Below are positions 15,754-24,677 of a stretch of 64,000 bases of DNA, piece by piece. The translations under genes were made by a program, and so were the position numbers. The DNA lies in the NCBI RefSeq assembly GCF_024721315.2, contig NZ_JANFAK020000017.1, positions 16,985 to 80,984 of the forward strand. The letters run 5' to 3'. Numbering within the stretch: the stretch's first letter is position 1; every line of letters begins with the position of its first letter. This stretch comes from Streptomyces sp. Isolate_45. Lineage in GTDB: Bacteria; Actinomycetota; Actinomycetes; Streptomycetales; Streptomycetaceae. The notes under the pieces are model-generated. The model was not told where the DNA came from and did not search any database. It was given only the letters and a program-made list of their open reading frames with translations.

Positions 15754-16437
15754 TCAACGCAGGGCGGGAACCCCCACGGTTCGCGCCGGGATCCGCCCTC
15801 CCGTCGGCGTCAGCAGGCAGCGGCCCACCAGACCGACGCCCGCGTCGAGGGACTCGCGGAACTCCTCGGCAAGGTCCGGGGCGCGGCGCAGCGTCCACAG
15901 CAGCCGGGCGGCCGACCAGGCTCCGGCGCGGGCGCGCTCCAGGCTCCAGGAGCCGAGCAGGTGCGTCAGCGGGTCGGCGACCTCCAGCAGGTCCGGGCCG
16001 GGCATCAGGTCCTCCCGGATCTGCTCCTCCAGGGCCACCAGGGTGTCCCCGACCCGGTCGAAGTCTGCCTCCAGGGCGGCCGGCGGGCAGTCCAGCGCCC
16101 GGCACGTCGACACCACCGCCAGCGCCAGGTCGTGGCCGATGTGCGCGTTGATCCCGGCCAGCGCGTACTGGAGCGGACGCACCCCCGGGTGGCGGCGGTA
16201 CTGGAGCAGCGGCCGCCAGCAGGCCGGCGCCCGGTCCGCCTCCACCGCCGTCAGGTAGCGCTCGGCGAACCGTACGCTCAGGGTCCGCGCGGTCCGGGGT
16301 GCGGGGAACTCCCCGCGTTCGATGCGGTGGTGCAGGGTCTGCGTCACCGTCAGGTAGACCCGGTTGAAGACGGCGACGCCGTCCTGCGCGGGGAGCCGCT
16401 CGTCGAGGGCGCGCATCCGCGCGAGTACCGCTTCCAC
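15754..16437 (-). CDS. DUF5995-family protein
   Basis: Cytoplasmic, helix-rich protein of 227 residues. Features resemble the Streptomyces DUF5995 family: FNRVYLTVTQTLHH near the start, and LQYALAGINAHIGHDLALAV with conserved His residues in the middle. No function is known for the family; the conserved His/Asp cluster could bind metal (inference). I prefer the GTG at 16437, which has AGGGAGA immediately upstream. A start at 16578 would add 47 residues without a recognisable site. The gene is convergent with the monooxygenase and read separately from the permease upstream. Confidence 0.7.
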   Translation of the reverse strand: MEAVLARMRALDERLPAQDGVAVFNRVYLTVTQTLHHRIERGEFPAPRTARTLSVRFAERYLTAVEADRAPACWRPLLQYRRHPGVRPLQYALAGINAHIGHDLALAVVSTCRALDCPPAALEADFDRVGDTLVALEEQIREDLMPGPDLLEVADPLTHLLGSWSLERARAGAWSAARLLWTLRRAPDLAEEFRESLDAGVGLVGRCLLTPTGGRIPARTVGVPALR

Positions 16438-16654
16438 TGCTCTCCCTGAATCGTCTCCGGGCCCGCTGCGGCGCAGTGAGCTGAGCGCCTGCTCTTCAGC
16501 AGCGGTCAGGGCTTGGCCGTCACGAGGCTCGCTGTAGCCAAGTGAGAAGCCACCCCATTCGTGGGGTGGAGGAGTCACGGGAGGCAGCGTCGCAGACTGC
16601 GGTGCGGTTCTGGGTGGCTTGACCTCAACCTTCGCCGGATTGGGCGAACGGCGC

Positions 16655-18061
16655 TCAAGGCCGCGTGTCCTGGTCGCCCAGCCCCGTCTCGCCCTCGTCG
16701 TACGCCGAGGTGCCCGAGTCCAGCAGCGGTTCCCGCGCCTTGAGGTGGGCGGGGGCGAAGTGGCGCAGTACGTGGTAGCCGGTGATCACCACGATGGTGC
16801 CGAGGGCGATGCCGCCGAGCTCGAAGCTGTCGGTGATCTGCAACTTGACCCCGCCGATACCGATGATGATGCCCGCGGCGGCCGGCACCAGGTTCAGCGG
16901 ATTGCGCAGGTCGACCCGGCCGTTGAGCCAGATCTGGGCGCCGAGCAGGCCGATCATGCCGTAGAGGATCACGGTGATCCCGCCCAGCACCCCGCCCGGG
17001 ATCGCGGCGACGACCGCGCCGAACTTGGGGCACAGGCCGAAGAGCAGCGCGAATCCGGCCGCCGCCCAGTAGGCCGCGGTGGAGTAGACGCGGGTGGCCG
17101 CCATGACCCCGATGTTCTCGGAGTAGGTGGTGTTCGGCGGGCCGCCGACCGCCGTGGACAGCATCGACGCCGCGCCGTCCGCCGCGATGGCGGTGCCGAG
17201 CTTGTCGTCGAGCGGGTCGCCGGTCATCTCGCCGACGGCCTTGATGTGCCCGGCGTTCTCGGCGATGAGCGCGATCACGACCGGTAGCGCGATCAGGATC
17301 GCCGACCACTCGAAGGCGGGGGCGTGGAAGGACGGCAGCCCGATCCACTCGGCCTTGCCGACGCCGGAGAGGTCGAGCCGCCAGTGGTCGACGGCCTCCG
17401 GCCCGCCCATCGGCGAGTGGATCCGGCCGAAGAGCAGGTCGAAGAGCCAGGAGATCGTGTACCCGAAGACCAGCCCGAGGAAGATCGCGATGCGCGACCA
17501 GAAACCGGGCAGGCACACCACCGCGAGACCGGTGAACAGCATGGTCAAGAGCGCCGTCCACTGGTCCTGCGGCCAGTACGTGGCGGCGGTGACCGGCGCC
17601 AGGTTGAAGCCGATCAGCATCACGACCGCGCCCGTCACCACGGGGGGCATGGCCGCGTGGATGATCCGCGCGCCGAACCGCTGGACGGCCACGCCCGCGA
17701 GGAACAGCGCGGCGCCGACCACGAACACCGCGCCCGTGACGACGGCGCTGTCACCGCCGCCCGCCCGGATGGCCGCCGCGACGCCCACGAAGGACAGTGA
17801 GCAGCCGAGGTAGGAGGGGACCCGGCCGCGCGTGGCGAGCAGGAAGATGGCCGTCGCGACGCCGGACATCATGATGGCCAGGTTGGGATCCAGGCCCATC
17901 AGGACCGGGGCGACGAAGCTCGCACCGAACATCGCGACGACGTGCTGGGCCCCGAGCCCGGCGGTGCGCGGCCACGACAGCCGCTCGTCCGGCCGCACCA
18001 CCGCGCCGGGGGCGGGGGTCCGCCCGTCTCCGTGCAGGGTCCAGCGCACGCCGAAGCCCAT
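16655..18061 (-). CDS. NCS2-family uracil/xanthine permease
   Basis: Integral membrane nucleobase transporter of 468 residues with about 12-14 hydrophobic segments. Family marks: GAQHVVAMFGASFVAPVLMG (the QH motif of the first helix), SLSFVG, and the NCS2 signature region GGPPNTTYSENIGVMAAT in the substrate-binding half. PNTTYSENIG supports a uracil-type member. The start chosen gives MGFGVRWTLHG with GGAAG upstream; 21 extra residues are possible from 18124. It likely imports uracil for salvage. No pyr or purine gene is adjacent. Confidence 0.9.
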   Translation of the reverse strand: MGFGVRWTLHGDGRTPAPGAVVRPDERLSWPRTAGLGAQHVVAMFGASFVAPVLMGLDPNLAIMMSGVATAIFLLATRGRVPSYLGCSLSFVGVAAAIRAGGGDSAVVTGAVFVVGAALFLAGVAVQRFGARIIHAAMPPVVTGAVVMLIGFNLAPVTAATYWPQDQWTALLTMLFTGLAVVCLPGFWSRIAIFLGLVFGYTISWLFDLLFGRIHSPMGGPEAVDHWRLDLSGVGKAEWIGLPSFHAPAFEWSAILIALPVVIALIAENAGHIKAVGEMTGDPLDDKLGTAIAADGAASMLSTAVGGPPNTTYSENIGVMAATRVYSTAAYWAAAGFALLFGLCPKFGAVVAAIPGGVLGGITVILYGMIGLLGAQIWLNGRVDLRNPLNLVPAAAGIIIGIGGVKLQITDSFELGGIALGTIVVITGYHVLRHFAPAHLKAREPLLDSGTSAYDEGETGLGDQDTRP

Positions 18062-18142
18062 GTTCCACCACTTCCGTTCCCGCAGCCCGTCAAGCATCCT
18101 GGCGGTCCGCCGCTCGCTCACCACGGCGCGCCCGCCGCCATA

Positions 18143-19357
18143 TTACGGGCCGATAGGTGCGGGTTCGTCCCGATTGACGGGACCGGCCGGGCCCGCCGCC
18201 CGCTTCGTACGCAGGACGCCGGCCCCCAGGACCAGGGCGAAAGCCAGCAGCGTGACCAGCCCGAACGACACCACCAGCGAGGTCGCGTCGGCCACCGCGC
18301 CGATCGCCGACGGCGCGATCAGGCCCGAGGTGTAGGTGATCGTGGCGACGCCCGCGATCGCCTGGGCCGGGGCCGGCCCGCTGCGGCCCGCCGCGGCGAA
18401 GGCCAACGGAACCACCACCGCGATGCCGAGCCCGATCAGCGCGAAGCCGGCCAGGGCCCCCGCCGGATGCCGGACCGCGACCACCAACACCCCGCCCAGG
18501 GTGGCCAGTACGCCGCCCGCCCGGACGGTGCGCACCGCCCCGAACCGGTCCACGACCCGGTCGCCGACGAGTCGAGCCAGGGCCATGGTCAGCGCGAAGG
18601 CCGTGGTGGAGGCGGCGGCCAGGCCCGCGTCCGAGTGCAGCACGTCCCGCAGGTACACCGCCGACCAGTCCAGGCTCGCCCCCTCGGCGAACACCGCGCA
18701 GAAGCCGATGGCGCCGATCAGCAGGGCGGACCGCGGCGGCAGTGTGAAGTGCGGCGGCGCCTGCGCCTCCTGATCGCCCTTCAGGTCCAGCACGCCCCGG
18801 ACGGCGACCAGCCCGGCCGCGGTCAGGGCGAGCGCGGCCACCGCGTGGTGCGGCCGGGCGTCGGCCCCCAGGTGCGCGGCGACCGTTCCGGCGGCCGAAC
18901 CGAGCAGCGCGCCCACGCTCCACATGCCGTGCAGCGAGGACATGATCGAGCGGCCGATCCGGTTCTCGGTCTCCACGCCGAGCGCGTTCATCGCCACGTC
19001 CGACATGCCCGCGGTGGCCCCGTACACGAAGAGCGCCGCGCACAGCGCGACCAGGTTCGGGGCCAGGGCGGGCAGGATGAGGGACAGGGTCCACAGGCAG
19101 AGCAGCCCGCGCAGGGCGGTGCGCGCGCCGAAGCGGTGGTTGATCCGCCCGGCCAGCGGCATCGCCAGCGCCGCGCCCAGGGCGGGGAAGGCGAGGGCGA
19201 GGCCCAGGGTGCCCGAGTCGAGTCGGGCGTGGTCCTGGATCCACGGGATGCGGGTGGCGAAGGAGCCGGTCACGGCGCCGTGCGTGCAGAAGACGGCGGC
19301 GATCGCGAAGCGGGCGTGGCGCAGTCGCGCCGGGCTGAGGTCGGTGTCCCCGGTCAT
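18143..19357 (-). CDS. MFS transporter
   Basis: Major-facilitator protein of 404 residues with 12 predicted membrane segments and a cytoplasmic central loop rich in charged residues (KGDQEAQAPPHFTLPP). The loop-2/3 motif is present in altered form (GRINHRFGARTALRG). It resembles sugar/fucose-permease-like or drug-efflux MFS members of actinomycetes; the substrate cannot be named. It is divergently transcribed from a ROK regulator with an inverted repeat between them, so regulation by the ROK protein, and a sugar-like ligand, is plausible. Confidence 0.88.
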   Translation of the reverse strand: MTGDTDLSPARLRHARFAIAAVFCTHGAVTGSFATRIPWIQDHARLDSGTLGLALAFPALGAALAMPLAGRINHRFGARTALRGLLCLWTLSLILPALAPNLVALCAALFVYGATAGMSDVAMNALGVETENRIGRSIMSSLHGMWSVGALLGSAAGTVAAHLGADARPHHAVAALALTAAGLVAVRGVLDLKGDQEAQAPPHFTLPPRSALLIGAIGFCAVFAEGASLDWSAVYLRDVLHSDAGLAAASTTAFALTMALARLVGDRVVDRFGAVRTVRAGGVLATLGGVLVVAVRHPAGALAGFALIGLGIAVVVPLAFAAAGRSGPAPAQAIAGVATITYTSGLIAPSAIGAVADATSLVVSFGLVTLLAFALVLGAGVLRTKRAAGPAGPVNRDEPAPIGP

Positions 19358-19364
19358 GGACGTA

Positions 19365-19391
19365 AACTATCAGGGACCCTTCCTGATGGTT
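19365..19391. promoter_or_regulatory. Inverted repeat operator between MFS and ROK genes
   Basis: AACTATCAGG and CCTGATGGTT form 10-base arms with one mismatch around seven bases (GACCCTT). The dyad sits in the short MFS-ROK divergent gap, eight bases from the MFS start, and covers the first possible ATG of the ROK frame (19386), which argues for a later ROK start. ROK repressors commonly bind such dyads in divergent promoters. Confidence 0.55.
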
Positions 19392-19397
19392 AGTGCC

Positions 19398-20576
19398 GTG
19401 AACCTCCCTAAGATGGGCGCCGTGACCCCTGCCAAGGTGCTGACGACCGCCGCCGCCCCGTCCCCCGCCTCGCCGAGCACGGCCCGGGCCATGAACGACC
19501 GGCTCGCGCTGGAACTCCTCCAGGCCGAGGGGCCGCTGACGGCCGCCCAGCTCAAGCAGCTGACCGGCCTGTCCCGGCCCTCCGTCGCCGACCTCGTCGA
19601 GCGGCTCGCCGGCGCGGGACTGATCGAGGTCGTGGGGGAGTCGGGCGAACAGCGGCGCGGCCCGAACGCCCGCCTGTACGGGATCGTCGCCCGCCGGGCC
19701 CACCTGGCCGCGCTGGACGTACGGACGGACAGCGCGACGGCGGTGGTCACCGACCTGCTCGGGCGCCCCCTGGCCCGGGCCGCCCTGCCGGTCGACGCCG
19801 TCGAGGAGGCGGTGGAGCGGCTGGAGGCGCTGACCCGCGAGGCGGGCGCCGAGCGGCTCCACACCGTCGTCGTCGGCGCGCCCGGCCTGGTGGCGCCGGC
19901 CAGCGGTGAGCTCGGCGACACCATCGGGCTGCCGTCCTGGCACCGGGACCTCGTGACCGCGCTCCAGCGGCGGCTGCCCGCCAAGGTGGTGGTGGAGAAC
20001 GAGACCAACCTGGCGGCCCTGGCGGAACAGCGCGTCGGCGCCGCCCGCGACCTGGACTCCTTCGTCCTGCTGTGGCTCGGCGCCGGGGTGGGCGCCGCCG
20101 TCGTCCTGGACGGACGGCTGCGGCGGGGCGCGTCCGGAGGGGCCGGCGAGATCGGGTTCCTCCCGGTCCCCGGAACCGCCGGGCTGCCCTCCGCCGCCGA
20201 CTGCGGCGGTGGCTTCCACGCCCTGGCGGGGCGCGCGGGCGTGGCGGCCCTCGCCGCGGAACACGGCTTCACCGGCCCGGTGGAGGAAGCCGTCGCCGGG
20301 GCGGCGGGCGAGCCCTTCCTCGACGCCCTCGCCGAACGGCTCGCGCTCGGGGCGGCGGCCGTCGCCGCGATCCTCGACCCGGGCTGCGTGGTGCTCGGCG
20401 GCGAGCTGGGCCGGGCGGGCGGCGCCCCCCTCGCCGCTCGCGTCGAGCGCCGCCTCACGACCCTGACCCCCGTCCCGACGACGGTCCGCGCCACGGCCCT
20501 CGGCGGACCGGCGGTCATGGAGGGCGCCCTGCTGGCCGCGCGCGAAGCCGCCCAGTCGGTACTCTTCGGGACCTGA
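19398..20576 (+). CDS. ROK-family transcriptional regulator
   Basis: About 392 residues: an N-terminal winged HTH (LTAAQLKQLTGLSRPSVADL) followed by a ROK sugar-kinase-like fold (ENETNLAALAEQRVG, WLGAGVGAAVVLDGRL, GGAGEIGFLPVPG). The ROK zinc cluster CxCGxxGC is reduced to DCGGGFHA, so zinc binding is doubtful, as in several actinobacterial ROK regulators. The start is ambiguous: GTG 19398, ATG 19413 and GTG 19422 are all in frame, none with a clear Shine-Dalgarno, so a leaderless or near-leaderless transcript is possible. It probably controls the divergent MFS gene. Confidence 0.88.
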   Translation: MNLPKMGAVTPAKVLTTAAAPSPASPSTARAMNDRLALELLQAEGPLTAAQLKQLTGLSRPSVADLVERLAGAGLIEVVGESGEQRRGPNARLYGIVARRAHLAALDVRTDSATAVVTDLLGRPLARAALPVDAVEEAVERLEALTREAGAERLHTVVVGAPGLVAPASGELGDTIGLPSWHRDLVTALQRRLPAKVVVENETNLAALAEQRVGAARDLDSFVLLWLGAGVGAAVVLDGRLRRGASGGAGEIGFLPVPGTAGLPSAADCGGGFHALAGRAGVAALAAEHGFTGPVEEAVAGAAGEPFLDALAERLALGAAAVAAILDPGCVVLGGELGRAGGAPLAARVERRLTTLTPVPTTVRATALGGPAVMEGALLAAREAAQSVLFGT

Positions 20577-20594
20577 TGGGCCCGGCGCGGCCCT

Positions 20595-20694
20595 GCCGAC
20601 GGAAGTCCGCGGTGGCCCTGCCGACGGAGGTCCGCCGCGGTGGGGCCGACGGAAGTCCGCCGCAGCCGGGTCGACGGAGTCCGCCGCGGTCCGG
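20595..20694. repeat. Four 25-bp tandem repeats with CGGAAGTCCG hairpins
   Basis: The core GCCGACGGAAGTCCGC recurs at 20595, 20620, 20645 and, degenerate, about 20670: a strict 25-base period. Each unit contains the small dyad CGGA-AG-TCCG. The array fills the gap between the convergent ROK and NmrA-like genes, where a terminator would be expected. Confidence 0.75.
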
Positions 20695-20754
20695 CCGGCC
20701 GACTCCGCCCGGCCCGCAGACGGACTCGGGCCCGGCCCTGTAGTCCGCCCCCGC

Positions 20755-21495
20755 TCAGCCCCGCCCGCCCAGGAGGTACTCGGCGAAGGTGGTGCGCCCC
20801 ACCGCGTGCGCCGGGGCGAGGTTGCCGCCGTCGCGGAAGGCGGCGTACGTCCTCCCGGCGAGCGGGACCGTGACCACCCGGCGGCGGCGCCCGGTCGCCG
20901 TGAGGCGGGCGCGGCCCAGCTCCGCCAGGCCGCGGACCTCGGGGCCGCCCATGTCCGGGACCCGGCCCGCCGGGAGGGGGACCGCCAGTTCCGCGAGCCG
21001 GTCCGCGACCTCCGCGGCGGAGATCGGCTGCACCCGTACGCCCCTCGGCAGCACCACCACCGGCAGCTTCGCCGCCGCGTCCACCAGCTGCGCCACCAGG
21101 TCGTGGAACTGGGTGGTGCGCAGGATCGTGACCCCGAGCCCGGATTCCTCCAGCAGCCGTTCCACCGCCAGCTTGGAGCGGTAGTAGCCGAGCGGCACCT
21201 CGTCCACCCCGACGATCGAGATGTACACGAGGTTGGTGACGCGGCCCGCCCGCCGGGCCGCCGCGATCAGATGCCGGGCGGCCGTCCCGTCGCCCCCGCG
21301 CGGGCTGCTCGCGCAGTGGACGACCACTTCGACGCCGGCCATCGCCGCGTCCAGTCCCTTGCCATCCCGCAGGTCGACCGGGAAGTCCCGCGCGTGCCGG
21401 CTCAGCACCCGGACCTCGTGGCCCCGGTCCCGGAGCCGCTCGACGACGAGGGCTCCGAGGTTCCCGGTGCCTCCGGTGACGAGGATCGTGCTCAT
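20755..21495 (-). CDS. NmrA-like / SDR NAD(P)-binding protein
   Basis: Atypical short-chain dehydrogenase of 246 residues. ILVTGGTGNLGALVVERL is the GxxGxxG nucleotide-binding motif, followed by VLSRHARD. YYRSKLAVERLL holds the YxxxK-like pair. The C-terminal part (PISAAEVADRLAEL, GRVPDMGGPEV) matches NmrA-like quinone or redox-sensing reductases. The start ATG has AAAGGAC upstream; a 44-codon upstream extension is not supported. Function may be NAD(P)H-dependent reduction or redox sensing; no substrate is implied by the neighbours. Confidence 0.88.
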   Translation of the reverse strand: MSTILVTGGTGNLGALVVERLRDRGHEVRVLSRHARDFPVDLRDGKGLDAAMAGVEVVVHCASSPRGGDGTAARHLIAAARRAGRVTNLVYISIVGVDEVPLGYYRSKLAVERLLEESGLGVTILRTTQFHDLVAQLVDAAAKLPVVVLPRGVRVQPISAAEVADRLAELAVPLPAGRVPDMGGPEVRGLAELGRARLTATGRRRRVVTVPLAGRTYAAFRDGGNLAPAHAVGRTTFAEYLLGGRG

Positions 21496-21605
21496 GGTGT
21501 GTCCGTCCTTTCCACGGGGGTGCGTACACCAGTGGGACAGAACGGGCCCGCGGAACGTGACAGCCCCGCGGTGGAAACCCGAAAAAGGTGCCCCGCACGC
21601 ACGAG

Positions 21606-21633
21606 GACCCGGTGGCCGCCGGGCCACCGGGTC
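21606..21633 (-). terminator. Stem-loop after the chitinase gene
   Basis: Perfect arms GACCCGGTGGC and GCCACCGGGTC around CGCCGG, downstream of the chitinase stop on the minus strand. Confidence 0.7.
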
Positions 21634-21670
21634 TCATGCTTGGCGTTCAGCGGCGCTCACGCACCGGGTG

Positions 21671-24040
21671 TCAGCAGGCGCCCTGGTCCTTCCAGACGCC
21701 CCACTCGCCGGTGGTGCCGGGAGCTTCGTTCTGCGTCCACCACTGGGCCTTCCAGTTGCGGCCGTTGTGCGAGACGACGTTGCCGGTGTTGTACACCTGG
21801 CCGGCCACGTAGGCCGGGTTGGTGCACGTGCCGCCCGGCGGGGTCGTCGGAGGCGTGGTCGGCGGGGTCGTCGGCGGGGTGGTGGGCGGCGTGGTCGGGG
21901 GAGTGGTCGGCGGCTGGGTGCCGCCGGGCTCCACGACCGTGGTGCCGCGGGCCAGGTCACCGGCGAAGGCGTACGTCGTGCCGGAGATGTTCACCGTCCA
22001 GTTGGACGGCGTGGACACCGGCAGGTAGTAGTTGAAGGCCAGGTCGACCGAGGCGCCCGGGGCGAGCGACTGCCATGCCGGGAGCTTCAGCGAGACCCGG
22101 TGGAAGTCGCCCTTCAGACCGCCCACGTTGCTGCCGGTGTGGTCGCTCTTGATCACCTTGGTGCCGAAGCCGGACTGGTCCGAGGCGTTGCTCGGGGCCG
22201 ACGTCGAGTAGTCGAACTGGAACTCGGTGCCGCCGGGCAGCGCCGACTTCGTGTTGTTGGTGATCTTGACCTTCGGGGTGAGCGGGTAGTTGGAGTCGCC
22301 GAGCTTGAACTCGGTGAACTCCGCCTTCACGTCCACGGCCTGGGTCGGCAGCGCGGTGTTGGACTTCTTCGCGCCGTACGGCGCGGCCGCCTTGAACTTG
22401 TCGTACATCAGCGTGGTGAGCGTGTCACCGATCTCGTACTGGCCCTTGGCGGCGTTCCAGCCGTAGTCGCCCGCCATCTCCCAGACCATGGTGCCGCCGA
22501 TGCCGCGGTCGACCACGTAGTCGGCCTTCGCCGCGACCGACTGCTCGTCCTCGGTGGAGAGGAAGACCTTCTTCTGCGCGTTCCACAGCCACGGGGCGAC
22601 CAGAGTCGAGTCGTACTTGCGGGCGTAGGTGCCGGTCAGCGTGGTGTTCGCGGGGAAGCCGTACTTGGTGACGTAGTCGCCGACGATCCCCTTCTCCAGG
22701 TTCTTGGCGTGCCACATCGGGTTGGAGCCCGCCGGGGACTCGACCCCGTTGGTGTCCTTGTCGTGCCACAGGTTGTCGATGCCGGTCGCGCCGTCACCGC
22801 ACTTGGTCAGACCCGCGCCGGCCGGGCAGGTGGTCGCGGAGGCCTTGCCCCACAGCCCGTCGGTGCCGCCCTGGACGTTCTTGTGGCCGCGGGTGTAGTA
22901 CGGCAGGCCGATGTTGATGCGGCCGGCCGGCATCGAGCCGCGGAAGTAGTGGTACGCCCAGTCGGTGTTGAGGTAGCCGATGCCGCCGTACTGCGAGCTG
23001 CCGTAGACGTTCGCGGCGGCCAGCTCGGCGTCCTTGCCGTCGTCGAACAGCGAGGCGTTCGGACCGACGTACTCGTTCCACGCGCCGTGCAGGTCGTAGG
23101 ACATGATGTTGACGTAGTCCAGGTACTTCTGCATCTGGAACGTCTCCATGCCCCGCAGCAGGTAGCCGGAGGAGGGGGCGGCGACGGTCAGCATGTAGTG
23201 CTTGCCGTCGGCGGCGCCGGCCCGGTCGAGCTTCTCGCGCAGGCTCTTCATCAGGGCGTCGTAGCCCTTTACCAGGCCCGCGCGGCGGGCGTTGGCGAGC
23301 TGCCAGTCGAGCGGGTTGCCCGCGTCCTTCATCGTGGTCGGGTACTCGTAGTCGATGTCGACGCCGTTGAACCCGTACTTGCGGATGAAGTCGACGGAGG
23401 AGTTCGCGAAGGTGTCGATGCCGGCCTGGTTCACCGAGCCGTCGGCGTTGGTGGCCATCGAGTAGAAGCCGCCGGAGTTGACCCGGTTGCCGTCGTCGCC
23501 GAAGTAGCCGCCCGTCTCGGCCCAACCGCCGACCGAGATCAGCGTCTTGACGTTCGGGTACTGCTTCTTGAACTTCGTCAGCTGGTTGAAGTGACCCTTG
23601 TAGGGGAGCGACGGGTCCATCTCGGCACCCGCGACGCCCGGCCAGGTCATTCCGGTGGCCGCGTTGTTCGCGTTGTCCGCGCCGACGGAGATCTTGTTGT
23701 CGGAACCGACGTGCGCGAACGCGTAGTTGATGTGGGTGATCTTCGACCACGGGATGTTGTTGGCGAGGTAGGCCGGCGTGCCGTCCTTGCCGGTGCGCCA
23801 GCCGGTGAAGTAGCCGATGACGCGGCGCTGGTGGTCGGCGCCCATCTTCTCGCGGCCTTCGGAGTCGTAGACCGAGCAGTACGGAGCGTCGACCCCGGGG
23901 GTCTTGTGCAGCCCGTCGGGGCGACAGCTCTCGTTGTCGGCGGCGTGCGAGACGCCCGCGGAGAGCCCGCCGACCAGCAGGCCGGCGATGACGGCACCGG
24001 ATGCCAGCAGCATCGCTCTCGTACGAGTGGGGGACAGCAT
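21671..24040 (-). CDS. Secreted GH18 chitinase with CBM5/12
   Basis: Secreted modular chitinase of 789 residues. The order is: Sec signal peptide (hydrophobic core [16 protein letters not shown], cleavage near SHA-AD); GH18 barrel with [19 protein letters not shown] and the catalytic strand [11 protein letters not shown] (acid Glu in DYE; the first motif Asp is Asn, which family patterns allow); MSYDLHG and [10 protein letters not shown]; a beta-sandwich accessory module (about 590-710); a Thr-Pro linker; and a C-terminal CBM5/12 ([15 protein letters not shown]...[11 protein letters not shown]). It degrades extracellular chitin. AGGAGG precedes the ATG. The upstream direct repeats and -35/-10 fit classic chitinase regulation (see 24163-24204). 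Confidence 0.95.
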   Translation of the reverse strand: MLSPTRTRAMLLASGAVIAGLLVGGLSAGVSHAADNESCRPDGLHKTPGVDAPYCSVYDSEGREKMGADHQRRVIGYFTGWRTGKDGTPAYLANNIPWSKITHINYAFAHVGSDNKISVGADNANNAATGMTWPGVAGAEMDPSLPYKGHFNQLTKFKKQYPNVKTLISVGGWAETGGYFGDDGNRVNSGGFYSMATNADGSVNQAGIDTFANSSVDFIRKYGFNGVDIDYEYPTTMKDAGNPLDWQLANARRAGLVKGYDALMKSLREKLDRAGAADGKHYMLTVAAPSSGYLLRGMETFQMQKYLDYVNIMSYDLHGAWNEYVGPNASLFDDGKDAELAAANVYGSSQYGGIGYLNTDWAYHYFRGSMPAGRINIGLPYYTRGHKNVQGGTDGLWGKASATTCPAGAGLTKCGDGATGIDNLWHDKDTNGVESPAGSNPMWHAKNLEKGIVGDYVTKYGFPANTTLTGTYARKYDSTLVAPWLWNAQKKVFLSTEDEQSVAAKADYVVDRGIGGTMVWEMAGDYGWNAAKGQYEIGDTLTTLMYDKFKAAAPYGAKKSNTALPTQAVDVKAEFTEFKLGDSNYPLTPKVKITNNTKSALPGGTEFQFDYSTSAPSNASDQSGFGTKVIKSDHTGSNVGGLKGDFHRVSLKLPAWQSLAPGASVDLAFNYYLPVSTPSNWTVNISGTTYAFAGDLARGTTVVEPGGTQPPTTPPTTPPTTPPTTPPTTPPTTPPGGTCTNPAYVAGQVYNTGNVVSHNGRNWKAQWWTQNEAPGTTGEWGVWKDQGAC
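21838..21914 (-). repeat. 12-bp repeats encoding the Thr-Pro linker of the chitinase
   Basis: About six tandem units encode PTTP-type repeats in the chitinase linker between the accessory module and the CBM5/12. Unit number can vary by slippage; the frame is preserved because the unit is 12 bases. Confidence 0.85.
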
Positions 24041-24162
24041 TGTGCCTCCTGGGGAGGGGAGGATGGCAGGACACAACGTGCAGCAACATGCGGAAAAATG
24101 GCGCTGGTTGGCCTGAGACGTGCGCACGTCGGCAGGGCCGGCTCCCGGGGAAGATGAAGGGA

Positions 24163-24204
24163 ACGTTAAGAGGACTAGACCAACCCGTCAATAGGTCTGG
24201 ACCA
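24163..24204 (-). promoter_or_regulatory. Chitinase promoter with paired 12-bp direct repeats (DasR/chitinase-type)
   Basis: Read on the minus strand: TGGTCCAGACCT (24204-24193) and TGGTCTAGTCCT (24182-24171) flank a -35 TTGACG (24191-24186), with -10 TAACGT (24168-24163) at 17-base spacing. The two words match the direct repeats known from Streptomyces chitinase promoters and the DasR responsive element (TGGTCTAGACCA). This predicts repression by DasR and induction by chitin-derived sugars. The next 170 bases on the other side carry no gene before the riboswitch. Confidence 0.85.
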
Positions 24205-24378
24205 AAGCCCGGTCGGGAGTGCCGGTCCCGCGCGTGCGGTACGCGGGCGCGGCGCAAGGTGACCTACATGTCGTGCGCGCCCGCCGCTCAAGAACGGCTT
24301 GTTTGTGACCCAGGCCACAGCGATTCACTCGCTTGGCCGCCGATCACCCGTGGCACACTGGCCCTAGTACCAGTAGCA

Positions 24379-24505
24379 GCGCACTCCGGGGTCGGTGTAA
24401 TTCCGAACCGGCGGTTATAGTCCGCGACCCGTCCGCATCCAGTGGCCGGTTGACCAGGTGAAATTCCTGGACCGACGGTTAAAGTCCGGATGGGAGGCAG
24501 TGCGC
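24379..24505 (+). ncRNA. FMN riboswitch (RFN element)
   Basis: The conserved RFN core is readable: GGGGTCGGTGTAATTCC, CGGCGGTTATAGTCCGCGACCC, CCGGTTGACCAGGTGAAATTCC, CGACGGTTAAAGTCCGGATGGG. The closing stem pairs GCGCACT (24379-24385) with AGTGCGC (24499-24505). It lies 172 bases before the ribD GTG and represses the rib operon when FMN is abundant. Confidence 0.97.
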
Positions 24506-24545
24506 GGCGGGCCAGTCACCGGTACGCCGCCGTCGGCGGTCCATC

Positions 24546-24567
24546 GACGTATCCCAGCGGATACGTC
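24546..24567 (+). promoter_or_regulatory. Hairpin in the rib leader (possible expression platform)
   Basis: Perfect nine-base arms GACGTATCC and GGATACGTC with a CAGC loop, followed by a second short hairpin (CTGTCG/CGACAG, about 24624-24640) before the ribD site AGGAGG (24667). These may be part of the riboswitch output; no U-tract follows, so translational control is as likely as termination. Confidence 0.45.
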
Positions 24568-24677
24568 TCGAAAACGGACCGTATTTCCGGCCCCGGCGTC
24601 CCCGCGTGTGCTACCCGCTTCATCTGTCGTATCCCGACAGGCCCCGGAGTCCGTGCCCGATGAGGCAGGAGGACCCG

